Positions 50,274 to 56,742 of a stretch of 56,742 nucleotides of DNA are shown one piece after another. This DNA is from Erysipelatoclostridium sp. AM42-17 (lineage in GTDB: Bacteria > Bacillota_I > Bacilli_A > Erysipelotrichales > Coprobacillaceae): NCBI RefSeq assembly GCF_003480255.1, contig NZ_QUIN01000010.1:1-56742 (forward strand), in the 5' to 3' direction. Below the pieces are notes generated by a model. That model was given only the letters and a program-made list of their open reading frames with translations. It made no database searches and was not told the origin of the DNA. Each line of letters begins with the position of its first letter. Positions within the stretch are counted from its first letter, which is position 1. A program made the translations under genes and the position numbers.

Positions 50274-51521
50274 ATGGAAAGACGTTTATATAAAGGACTG
50301 ATTGACGTGTTATTAGGACTGGCATTGATATCATTAGGATTATTAGCGATGATTAAACAAACTCTTTTTTTAAAATGGCTATTTATTTTTCTGGGGATTG
50401 TTTTAATTGAAAATGGGATTCATTTAATAAATAAAATGTTTGATAAAGGATTAAACAAGATTGAAATAATGCAATGTATTTTATTTATCCTAATTGGGAT
50501 GATCTTTATTTTTATTCAAGCATTACCAATGATGATCGTTTCAATTGCTTTTTCATTCTATTTTATTATTTTGGGAATTATATATTTTATTTCTTATTTA
50601 AATTATCGTCGTAATCGTGTTAAAAGAAGGTTATTTATTTGTTTGTTGGCAATATTTTTTATTTATGGTGGGATAGTGTTAATTGATAAGCAGTATTTTG
50701 ATGCCCAATTAGCGATGTTTTTAATTGGAGGATATGCATTTCTTTTAGGCGTTAATTATTTGTTAGATGGGATTTTTACAGTTATTCCGACATCAAAAAA
50801 AGACAGTTTAAAAAGACGTATTCGGATCCCTTTACCTATATTTCTTGCTGCTATTGTACCAATGCAAATGTTAAAGTTAGTCAATGATCATTTAATTGTT
50901 GATCAAGTTAAGAAATATGAAGATTCAAAAAAAATCAATATGGAAATCTTCATACATGTGACGCCTGATGGTTTTGGTACAATGGGTCATGTTGATTTAT
51001 GCTTTGAAGGAACAGTTTATTCTTATGGTAATTATGATTTTCTTTCACAAAGATTATTTGAAGCGATAGGGGATGGTGTTTTATTTACAGTTAATAAAAA
51101 AGAGGATTATTTAAAGTTTTGTATGGAAGAAAGTCATAAGACAATATTCGGTTATGGACTTTGTTTAACTGAAAAGCAATTACAAAATGTTAAAAGTAAA
51201 ATAAATGATTTAATGAATAATACTTATCAATGGTATCCTTTATCCTACAAAGATCCAAATAAAAAAGAAGATTACGCCAGTAGGTTGTATTTGAAAACAG
51301 GAGCGCAGTTTTACAAATTCAAATCGGGCAAGTTTAAAACTTATTTTGTGATGGGAACAAATTGTGTGTTGCTTGCTGATGAGATTATTGGTAAAACCGG
51401 GAGTGATGTGATTGATATGAATGGAATTATTGCACCTGGAACTTACCAAGATTATTTGGAAAAGGAATATCAAAAAGAAAGTGGTCTTGTTGTTAATAAA
51501 AAAATTTATAAGTTAACATAA
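50274..51521 (+). CDS. HdeD-like membrane protein fused to a putative permuted NlpC/P60-type hydrolase
   Basis: A 415-residue two-part protein. Residues about 1-170 hold six hydrophobic helices with the repeated LLGLALISLGLL/FLGIVLIENGI pattern of HdeD/DUF308 proteins. Another hydrophobic stretch near 188-205 leads to a soluble domain (about 220-415). That domain has TMGHVDLCFEGTVYSYGNYD (His first) and later MGTNCVLLADEIIG (Cys second), the order of circularly permuted papain-like enzymes such as YiiX. A membrane-anchored amidase or protease is therefore possible, but catalytic roles are inferred. AAAGGAGGCATCATC precedes the ATG. Direct repeats of the next RNA gene overlap its stop. Confidence 0.65.
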   Translation: MERRLYKGLIDVLLGLALISLGLLAMIKQTLFLKWLFIFLGIVLIENGIHLINKMFDKGLNKIEIMQCILFILIGMIFIFIQALPMMIVSIAFSFYFIILGIIYFISYLNYRRNRVKRRLFICLLAIFFIYGGIVLIDKQYFDAQLAMFLIGGYAFLLGVNYLLDGIFTVIPTSKKDSLKRRIRIPLPIFLAAIVPMQMLKLVNDHLIVDQVKKYEDSKKINMEIFIHVTPDGFGTMGHVDLCFEGTVYSYGNYDFLSQRLFEAIGDGVLFTVNKKEDYLKFCMEESHKTIFGYGLCLTEKQLQNVKSKINDLMNNTYQWYPLSYKDPNKKEDYASRLYLKTGAQFYKFKSGKFKTYFVMGTNCVLLADEIIGKTGSDVIDMNGIIAPGTYQDYLEKEYQKESGLVVNKKIYKLT

Positions 51522-51581
51522 GTTCATATATAATTCATATAAATTGAGTATTATAAACATGTCAGATAAAGACAATATAAT
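51513..51581 (+). promoter_or_regulatory. Promoter and direct repeats of small RNA A
   Basis: TTAACA (51513), TTCATA (51523) and TTCATA (51534) are spaced 10 and 11 nt apart, like half-sites of an OmpR/PhoP-type response regulator. TATAAT (51576-51581) is the -10 element; there is no good -35 element, as in activated promoters. The region 51523-51581 recurs at 51709-51767 with identical spacing. Confidence 0.6.
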
Positions 51582-51585
51582 ATTG

Positions 51586-51660
51586 AGTATAGATACCCCT
51601 CTCCCAAAAAATTAGTCTATACTCGAAAAAAATGAAAGCTAAAAAAGCTTTCTTTTTTTT
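51586..51660 (+). ncRNA. Small RNA A with a C-rich loop
   Basis: A predicted 75-nt RNA. The first hairpin is GAGTATAGA/TCTATACTC (51585-51593 with 51616-51624), whose 22-nt loop contains ACCCCTCTCCC. After a short spacer, GAAAGCT/AGCTTTC (51634-51640 with 51646-51652) and eight T form an intrinsic terminator. The loop is complementary to GGAGAG/GGGG-type ribosome sites. The fold and loop recur in RNA B. No protein reading frame is shared. The likely role is an antisense regulator of translation, similar in style to LhrC or other CU-rich Gram-positive small RNAs. Confidence 0.7.
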
Positions 51661-51708
51661 ACAAATAAGGGTTGCATAGACATGCTAATTATGATAATAT
51701 ACTAGAGG

Positions 51709-51767
51709 TTCATAAAGAGTTCACAAATGTACTTTATTATGAACAATGTCGTTTAAGACAAGATAAT
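51709..51767 (+). promoter_or_regulatory. Promoter and direct repeats of small RNA B
   Basis: TTCATA (51709) and TTCACA (51720) are 11 nt apart and precede TATTAT (51735) by the same 15 nt as in copy A. 24 of 33 bases of 51735-51767 match 51549-51581 without gaps. GATAAT (51762-51767) or TATAAT (51767-51772) is the -10 element. Confidence 0.6.
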
Positions 51768-51778
51768 ATAATAATAAA

Positions 51779-51854
51779 AGCATAGATCACCCCCTCTTCC
51801 CCAAGAAATGATCTATGCATGAAAGAGAGTATTCCCCGTACTCTCTTTTGTTTT
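51779..51854 (+). ncRNA. Small RNA B with C-rich loops
   Basis: A predicted RNA of about 75 nt. The first hairpin is GCATAGATCA/TGATCTATGC (51780-51789 with 51809-51818), with the loop CCCCCTCTTCCCC. The terminator is AAAGAGAGTA/TACTCTCTTT (51822-51831 with 51839-51848), with a second C-rich loop TTCCCCG and a T-rich end. It is a diverged duplicate of RNA A. Keeping the C-rich loop while the stems changed by compensating bases suggests selection on the RNA. Confidence 0.7.
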
Positions 51855-51883
51855 AAAAAAATTCTCAAAATAATATATTCTTA

Positions 51884-51912
51884 TTGCAATTATAAAATAA
51901 AATTGATAGAAT
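51884..51912 (+). promoter_or_regulatory. Promoter of pyrG
   Basis: TTGCAA (51884-51889), 17 nt, TAGAAT (51907-51912). Six nt later comes GGGC (51919-51922), the start required for CTP-sensitive reiterative transcription. Confidence 0.8.
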
Positions 51913-51918
51913 AAGAAA

Positions 51919-51955
51919 GGGCAAATAGATGTCTTCCGTAGGAAGGCGTTTTTTA
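51919..51955 (+). promoter_or_regulatory. CTP-sensing pyrG attenuator
   Basis: The transcript should begin GGGC. The hairpin GTCTTCC/GGAAGGC (51931-51937 with 51941-51947) with a GTA loop and six T is a terminator. In Bacillus, low CTP makes polymerase stutter and add extra G residues at the 5' end. Those pair with the C/T-rich 5' arm of the terminator, here TCTTCC, and allow read-through. All sequence elements of that mechanism are present. Confidence 0.8.
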
Positions 51956-51981
51956 TTTTATAGATATAAAGGAGAGAGAAC

Positions 51982-53586
51982 ATGGCAAAGTATATTTTTG
52001 TTACTGGTGGTGTTGTTTCGGGCCTTGGTAAAGGATTAACAGCAGCATCTTTAGGTCGTATTTTAAAACAACGTGGATTAAAAGTATTTATGCAAAAGTT
52101 AGATCCTTATATTAATGTTGATCCGGGAACAATGTCTCCTTATCAACATGGTGAAGTTTTTGTTACCAGTGATGGTGCAGAAACTGATTTGGATTTAGGA
52201 CACTATGAACGTTTTATTGATGAACAATTAAACAGAAATTCTTCCATTACTACAGGAAGAATTTACAGTAATGTTATTTCTAAAGAAAGACATGGTGATT
52301 ATTTAGGAGCTACTGTACAGGTTGTACCTCATATCACTAATGAAATTAAAGCTAAAATTTATGCAGCAGCTTCAAGTAGTAATGCTGATATTATTATTAC
52401 TGAAATTGGCGGAACAACTGGGGATATTGAAAGTTTACCTTTTATTGAAGCTATTAGACAAGTACGCTTAGATTTAGGATATGAAAATACATTATATATT
52501 CATACAACATTACTTCCTTATATTGGAGCAAGTCATGAAGTTAAAACAAAACCTACACAACATAGTGTTAAAGAATTAAGAGGTTTAGGTATCCAACCGG
52601 ATTTTATTGTTTGTCGTAGTCAAAAACATATTGGTAAAGATTTAAAAGATAAAATTTCATTATTCTGTAATGTACCAACACAACATGTTATTTCTAACTA
52701 TGATGTAGAAAACTTATATGAATTACCTACAATGTTATTAGAACAACATATGGATGATTTAGTTTTAAAACATTTACAAATTGAAGCACCACAAGCTGAT
52801 ATGAAAGAATGGAATGAACTTATTCATCGTGTTAAGAACTTAAATCAAGAAATTACAATTGCTTTAGTTGGTAAATATGTCCAATTACCAGATGCTTATT
52901 TATCAGTAAATGAAGCTTTAAGACATGCAGGATATTATGAAAATAGTGTCGTTAATATTGATTTTATTAATTCAGAAGAATTAAATAAAGATAATGTAGC
53001 AGAAAGATTAAAAGATGCTGATGGTATTATTGTTCCTGGTGGATTTGGAACACGTGGTATCCCAGGTATGATTGACGCTATAGAATATGCAAGAGTGAAT
53101 AAAGTACCATTATTAGGAATTTGTTTAGGAATGCAGCTTATTTCTTTAGAATATGCAAGAAATGTATGTGGTATTAAAGATGCAGATTCATTAGAATTTA
53201 ATGAAATTGCTGAAAATCCAGTTATTAATTTAATGTCTGATCAATCATTAGAAGATATGGGTGGTACACAAAGATTAGGTGATTATGATTGTAAGTTAAT
53301 TGCAGGTACAAAAGCTTATCAATTATATGGTAAAGAAATGATTAAAGAAAGACATCGTCATCGTTATGAATTTAATAACGAATATCGTGATGTTTTAGAA
53401 AATCATGGTTTAAAAGTAGCTGGTGTTAATCCAGAAAGAAACCTAGTTGAAATCGTTGAAATTGAAGATCATCCTTTCTATGTTGGATGTCAATTCCATC
53501 CTGAATTCACATCAAGACCAAATCGTAGTCAACCATTATTCCAAGGATTAATTAGTGCAGCACATAAACGTAAATATCAAGGATAG
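51982..53586 (+). CDS. pyrG: CTP synthase
   Basis: A 534-residue enzyme aminating UTP to CTP with ATP and glutamine. The N-terminal synthetase domain has [17 protein letters not shown] (about 7-23), [10 protein letters not shown] and [13 protein letters not shown]. The C-terminal class I glutaminase has GICLGMQL (nucleophile cysteine near 380) and [11 protein letters not shown]. The length is standard. AAAGGAGAGAGAA precedes the ATG. Expression is set by the CTP-dependent attenuator. A terminator follows at once. Confidence 0.99.
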   Translation: MAKYIFVTGGVVSGLGKGLTAASLGRILKQRGLKVFMQKLDPYINVDPGTMSPYQHGEVFVTSDGAETDLDLGHYERFIDEQLNRNSSITTGRIYSNVISKERHGDYLGATVQVVPHITNEIKAKIYAAASSSNADIIITEIGGTTGDIESLPFIEAIRQVRLDLGYENTLYIHTTLLPYIGASHEVKTKPTQHSVKELRGLGIQPDFIVCRSQKHIGKDLKDKISLFCNVPTQHVISNYDVENLYELPTMLLEQHMDDLVLKHLQIEAPQADMKEWNELIHRVKNLNQEITIALVGKYVQLPDAYLSVNEALRHAGYYENSVVNIDFINSEELNKDNVAERLKDADGIIVPGGFGTRGIPGMIDAIEYARVNKVPLLGICLGMQLISLEYARNVCGIKDADSLEFNEIAENPVINLMSDQSLEDMGGTQRLGDYDCKLIAGTKAYQLYGKEMIKERHRHRYEFNNEYRDVLENHGLKVAGVNPERNLVEIVEIEDHPFYVGCQFHPEFTSRPNRSQPLFQGLISAAHKRKYQG

Positions 53587-53608
53587 ATAGATTTCTATCC
53601 TTTTTTTT
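53580..53608 (+). terminator. Terminator of pyrG
   Basis: GGATAGA/TCTATCC 7-bp stem containing the stop codon, then eight T. Confidence 0.9.
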
Positions 53609-53609
53609 G

Positions 53610-53639
53610 TATAAAAAAAGGAATCAAAATTGATTCCTT
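53610..53639 (-). terminator. Terminator of glnS
   Basis: On the minus strand AAGGAATCA/TGATTCCTT, a 9-bp stem with a 4-nt loop and seven T, 8 nt after the glnS stop. Separate terminators therefore serve the two convergent genes. Confidence 0.9.
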
Positions 53640-53646
53640 GTTACCC

Positions 53647-55317
53647 TTATTTTTTAGGTAATTTAAATGAACTTTTTAATGATACGATACGATTGAATAC
53701 AAGATGATCTTCAGTTGTATCTTTTGTATCAATACAGAAGTAACCGTTTCTTACAAATTGGAATGAATCACCAGGTTTGTATTTTTCAATAGCTGGTTCA
53801 ACATAACAGTCTTCAATAACAGTTAATGAATTAGGATTTAAATTAAGAGATCCATCTTCATTATAAACACCTTTTTCCTCGTCAACTAAGTTTTCATATA
53901 AACGAGCTGTGACTTTCTTGCAATGATGAACAGGAACCCAATGAATTGTTCCTTTTACTTTTCTACCTGTAAATCCAGTACCATTTTTAGTTTCTGGATC
54001 ATAAGTACAATGAACAACAGTGACTTTACCATTTTCATCTTTTTCATAACTTACACATTTAACAAAATAAGCATTCATTAAACGTACTTCATTACCTGGG
54101 AATAATCTAAAGTATTTCTTTGGTGGTTCTTCCATGAAATCTTCTCTTTCAATCCAAAGTTCTCTTTCAAAAGGAACTTTTTCATATCCTAAGTCAGGGT
54201 TTTCCATGTTAACCATTGCATCTAAATATTCAACTTCTCCTTCAGGATAATTATCAATCACTAATTTAATAGGATCTAAAACAGCCATCACACGAGGTGC
54301 TTTAGGTTTTAAGTCATTACGAATACAATATTCTAACATAGCATAATCATTTGAAGAATTACTTTTAGTTACACCAATTAATTCCATAAAATCTTTGATT
54401 GATTCTGGTGTAAATCCTCTTCTTCTAAGAGCGGCAATAGTGACTAATCTTGGATCATCCCAACCATCAACAATACCTTCATCAACTAAACGCTTAATAT
54501 AACGTTTACCAGTAATGACATTTGTTAAATATAATTTAGCAAACTCAATTTGTTTAGGTGGATGTTCATAACCCACTTCTTGAACAACCCAATCATATAA
54601 AGGACGATGATCTTCAAATTCAAGTGTACAAATAGAATGGGTAATGCCTTCAATTGCATCTTCGATAGGATGAGCAAAATCATACATTGGATAAATACAC
54701 CATTTATCACCAGTATTATGATGTGTCATTCTCGCAACACGATAAATAATTGGATCACGCATATTAATATTTGAAGAAGCCATATCGATTTTAGCTCTTA
54801 ATACTTTAGAACCATCTTCAAATTCACCGTTTTTCATTCTTTCAAATAAATCTAAGTTTTCTTCAACTGAACGATTACGATATGGTGAATCTTTACCAGG
54901 CTCAGTTAATGTTCCACGATATTCCTTAATTTGTTCAGGACTTAAATCACAAACATAAGCTTTTCCTTTTTTAATCAAAAGGACTGCTGCTTCATACATT
55001 TGATCAAAATAATTAGAAGCAAATTTGATATCACCATCATATTGAGCTCCTAACCATTCTACGTCTGATACAATACTTTCTACAAATTCCGTTTTTTCTT
55101 TCATTGGGTTTGTATCATCAAAACGTAAATTAAAAGTACCATTATATTTTTTGGCTAGACCATAATTTAATAAGATTGATTTAGCATGCCCTATATGTAA
55201 ATAACCATTAGGTTCAGGTGGAAAACGAGTGGCAATTTTTGTATATTTCCCTTGGGCTAAATCTTCATCTATAATTTTTTCAATAAAATTTTTACTTACT
55301 ACATTTTCTTTATCCAT
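53647..55317 (-). CDS. glnS: Glutaminyl-tRNA synthetase
   Basis: A 556-residue class I synthetase joining glutamine to tRNA-Gln. [18 protein letters not shown] carries the HIGH motif (about 32-49), [17 protein letters not shown] the acidic site, and [18 protein letters not shown] the KMSKS-equivalent region. The beta-barrel anticodon-binding domain closes the protein. Many Firmicutes lack GlnRS and use GatCAB with a non-discriminating GluRS. Here glnS lies two genes from gltX on opposite strands. AGAGGTATAAC precedes the ATG. Confidence 0.98.
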   Translation of the reverse strand: MDKENVVSKNFIEKIIDEDLAQGKYTKIATRFPPEPNGYLHIGHAKSILLNYGLAKKYNGTFNLRFDDTNPMKEKTEFVESIVSDVEWLGAQYDGDIKFASNYFDQMYEAAVLLIKKGKAYVCDLSPEQIKEYRGTLTEPGKDSPYRNRSVEENLDLFERMKNGEFEDGSKVLRAKIDMASSNINMRDPIIYRVARMTHHNTGDKWCIYPMYDFAHPIEDAIEGITHSICTLEFEDHRPLYDWVVQEVGYEHPPKQIEFAKLYLTNVITGKRYIKRLVDEGIVDGWDDPRLVTIAALRRRGFTPESIKDFMELIGVTKSNSSNDYAMLEYCIRNDLKPKAPRVMAVLDPIKLVIDNYPEGEVEYLDAMVNMENPDLGYEKVPFERELWIEREDFMEEPPKKYFRLFPGNEVRLMNAYFVKCVSYEKDENGKVTVVHCTYDPETKNGTGFTGRKVKGTIHWVPVHHCKKVTARLYENLVDEEKGVYNEDGSLNLNPNSLTVIEDCYVEPAIEKYKPGDSFQFVRNGYFCIDTKDTTEDHLVFNRIVSLKSSFKLPKK

Positions 55318-55387
55318 AGGTTATACCTCTTTCAATTATATATGAATTAGTTTACCATATTTTCTATTATTATAAAACAACCAACTC

Positions 55388-55416
55388 TTCAATAATTTAA
55401 TTATTTATGCTAGAAT
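55388..55416 (+). promoter_or_regulatory. Promoter of ispF-gltX
   Basis: TTCAAT (55388-55393), 17 nt, TAGAAT (55411-55416) with a TGC extension. Confidence 0.65.
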
Positions 55417-55435
55417 GTTTGCGGAAGGTGATAAC

Positions 55436-55918
55436 ATGTTTAGAATAGGTCAATCTATAGATATTCATCAATTAGTAGAGGGTCGAGATTTAATTATTGG
55501 CGGTGTTAAAATTGACCATGATAAAGGTTTATTAGGTCATAGTGATGCTGATGTATTATTGCATGCGATTATTGAAAGTATTATCGGTGCATTAGGTTTA
55601 GGAGATATTGGAAAACATTTTCCTGACACTGATCCTCAATATAAAGGAATATCATCTATGGTTTTATTAGAGCATTGTTATCAGTTAATGGATCAAGAGG
55701 GATATGAAATTAATAATCTTGATAGCATTATTATGTGTGAACAACCTAAAATGGCACCACATATTAAACAAATGAGAGAAAATGTTGCAAGTCAGTTACA
55801 TTGCGATATATCACAAATTAACATTAAAGCAACGCGTGGAGAAAAGTTAGGATTTGTTGGTAGACAAGAAGGAATGGTTGCCCAGGCAGTTGTTTTATTA
55901 AAGAAAAAAGGAGTATAG
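55436..55918 (+). CDS. ispF: 2-C-methyl-D-erythritol 2,4-cyclodiphosphate synthase
   Basis: A 160-residue trimeric zinc enzyme of the non-mevalonate isoprenoid pathway. [11 protein letters not shown] (Asp and His zinc ligands), [35 protein letters not shown] and [15 protein letters not shown] are all conserved. The first motif has SIDIHQL where GxDxHRL is usual (R to Q). GGAAGGTGATAAC precedes ATG 55436. gltX follows after 2 nt, as in Bacillus ispF-gltX order. Its presence implies the MEP route for isoprenoids. Confidence 0.97.
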   Translation: MFRIGQSIDIHQLVEGRDLIIGGVKIDHDKGLLGHSDADVLLHAIIESIIGALGLGDIGKHFPDTDPQYKGISSMVLLEHCYQLMDQEGYEINNLDSIIMCEQPKMAPHIKQMRENVASQLHCDISQINIKATRGEKLGFVGRQEGMVAQAVVLLKKKGV

Positions 55919-55920
55919 AA

Positions 55921-56742
55921 ATGGCAAAAGTAAGAACAAGATTTGCACCTAGTCCAACAGGATATATGCATATCGGTAACTTAAGAACAGCGTTATATGA
56001 ATATTTAATCGCTAAACATGATGATGGAGATTTTATTTTAAGAATTGAAGATACGGATCAAGAAAGAGAAGTTGAAGGTGCTGTTGATATGATCTATAAA
56101 GTGATGGATCAAACAGGATTAGGTTATGATGAAGGACCTAATAAGCCAGGAGACGTAGGACCTTATGTTCAATCAGAAAGATTAGCGATTTATAAAGAAT
56201 ATGCTGATAAATTAGTTGAACTTGGTGGGGCTCATTATTGTTTTTGTGATGAAGAAACAATTAATGCAGCTAAAGAAGAATCTCATAATGAAGAACAAGG
56301 ATACATTGACCCTTGTAAAAATATTTCTTTAGAAGAAGCTAAAAAAAGAATTGCTAGTGGTGAAAAATATGTTGTCAGACAAACAATTCCAAGCACTGGT
56401 GTAACTTCTTTTGAAGATGAAGTATATGGACATATTGAAGTAGAAAATGCCGGACTTGCTGAAGGTGTTTTATTAAAAAGTGATGGTTATCCTACATATA
56501 ACTTTGCTAATATCGTAGATGATCATTTAATGAATATTACCCATGTAGTAAGAGGAAATGAATATTTATCATCAACACCTAAATACAATTTAATTTATCA
56601 AGCATTTGGGTGGGATGTACCAACCTATATTCATTGTCCACCAGTTATGAAAGATGAACAACATAAATTATCTAAACGTAATGGTGATGCTAGTTATCAA
56701 GATTTAATTAATAAAGGATTCTTAAATGAAGCAATTTTAAAT
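55921..56742 (+). CDS. gltX: Glutamyl-tRNA synthetase, 5' part (runs off the window)
   Basis: 274 codons are visible and the frame is still open at the window end. The class I HIGH motif is [27 protein letters not shown] ([11 protein letters not shown], about 10-20). [14 protein letters not shown] and the second motif [11 protein letters not shown] (about 248-258) follow. The KLSKR form is typical of GluRS. It starts 2 nt after ispF with AAAAGGAGTATAGA upstream. The anticodon-binding domain lies outside, so discrimination between tRNA-Glu and tRNA-Gln cannot be judged. Confidence 0.96.
   Translation, partial: MAKVRTRFAPSPTGYMHIGNLRTALYEYLIAKHDDGDFILRIEDTDQEREVEGAVDMIYKVMDQTGLGYDEGPNKPGDVGPYVQSERLAIYKEYADKLVELGGAHYCFCDEETINAAKEESHNEEQGYIDPCKNISLEEAKKRIASGEKYVVRQTIPSTGVTSFEDEVYGHIEVENAGLAEGVLLKSDGYPTYNFANIVDDHLMNITHVVRGNEYLSSTPKYNLIYQAFGWDVPTYIHCPPVMKDEQHKLSKRNGDASYQDLINKGFLNEAILN

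Noticed and set aside
51559..51615. 18-codon ORF (MSDKDN...) across the 5' part of small RNA A
   Set aside because: It has no Shine-Dalgarno, starts upstream of the -10 element, and the duplicate unit B has no equivalent frame. The conserved signal is RNA structure.

Overview
This AT-rich window looks like the chromosome of a spore-forming, fermentative, low-GC Gram-positive bacterium. The best guess is an Erysipelotrichia/Coprobacillaceae-type Firmicute. The evidence is Bacillus-like gene order in several blocks (rqcP-yabP-yabQ-divIC; cysS-mrnC-rlmB-sigH-rpmG-secE-nusG; ywiB-like/argS/rpoE), sporulation genes (yabP, yabQ, cwlJ-gerQ, a divergent sigH), an RNA polymerase delta subunit, strong Shine-Dalgarno sites, and Firmicute regulatory RNAs (T-box, yybP-ykoY, pyrG attenuator). 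There is no rRNA, tRNA, prophage, insertion sequence or CRISPR array. Species assignment is inference.

Layout. 1-6270 is metal homeostasis: a DtxR-family repressor, feoA-feoA-feoB with two small FeoB-associated membrane proteins, then a DUF6110 protein and a manganese-type P-type ATPase. 6271-9850 holds an ABC exporter and a DUF2798 membrane protein. 10040-12255 (minus strand) holds enolase, a DUF3793 protein and an NrdI-like flavoprotein. 12344-14880 is a zinc/cadmium export operon (ArsR, stand-alone HMA protein, P-type ATPase). 14909-24616 is housekeeping: penicillin-binding protein, DUF1934, cardiolipin synthase, argS, rpoE, two regulators, pyrophosphatase and rqcP. 24676-34551 covers sporulation and division genes, HAD phosphatases, ung, folC, cwlJ-gerQ and glycogen synthesis (glgC-glgD-glgA). 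34603-40372 runs from a HAD phosphatase through cysS to nusG. 40417-50184 is metabolic (fruK, ogt, an alkylsulfatase-like hydrolase, a Mn-riboswitch-controlled exchanger, a phosphodiesterase, adhE). 50274-56742 has an HdeD-like fusion protein, two tandem small RNA genes, pyrG, glnS, ispF and the 5' part of gltX.

How it works together. The most coherent regulatory signal is an 18-nt dyad, RGTTAG-N6-CTAACY. It occurs seven times, upstream of feoA, the ABC exporter and the NrdI-like gene, and suggests an iron/manganese regulon run by the DtxR-family protein at the left edge. Manganese also appears through a yybP-ykoY riboswitch on a cation exchanger, a CtpC-like ATPase and a Mn-dependent pyrophosphatase. 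Fermentation (adhE with Rex-like and cre-like sites) and glycogen synthesis (cre-like site) look carbon- and redox-controlled.

The strongest candidate for an undescribed system is the pair of tandem small RNA genes at about 51.5-51.85 kb. They have near-duplicate promoters, 11-nt-period direct repeats and C-rich loops able to pair with Shine-Dalgarno sequences, and they lie immediately upstream of a CTP-sensing pyrG attenuator.
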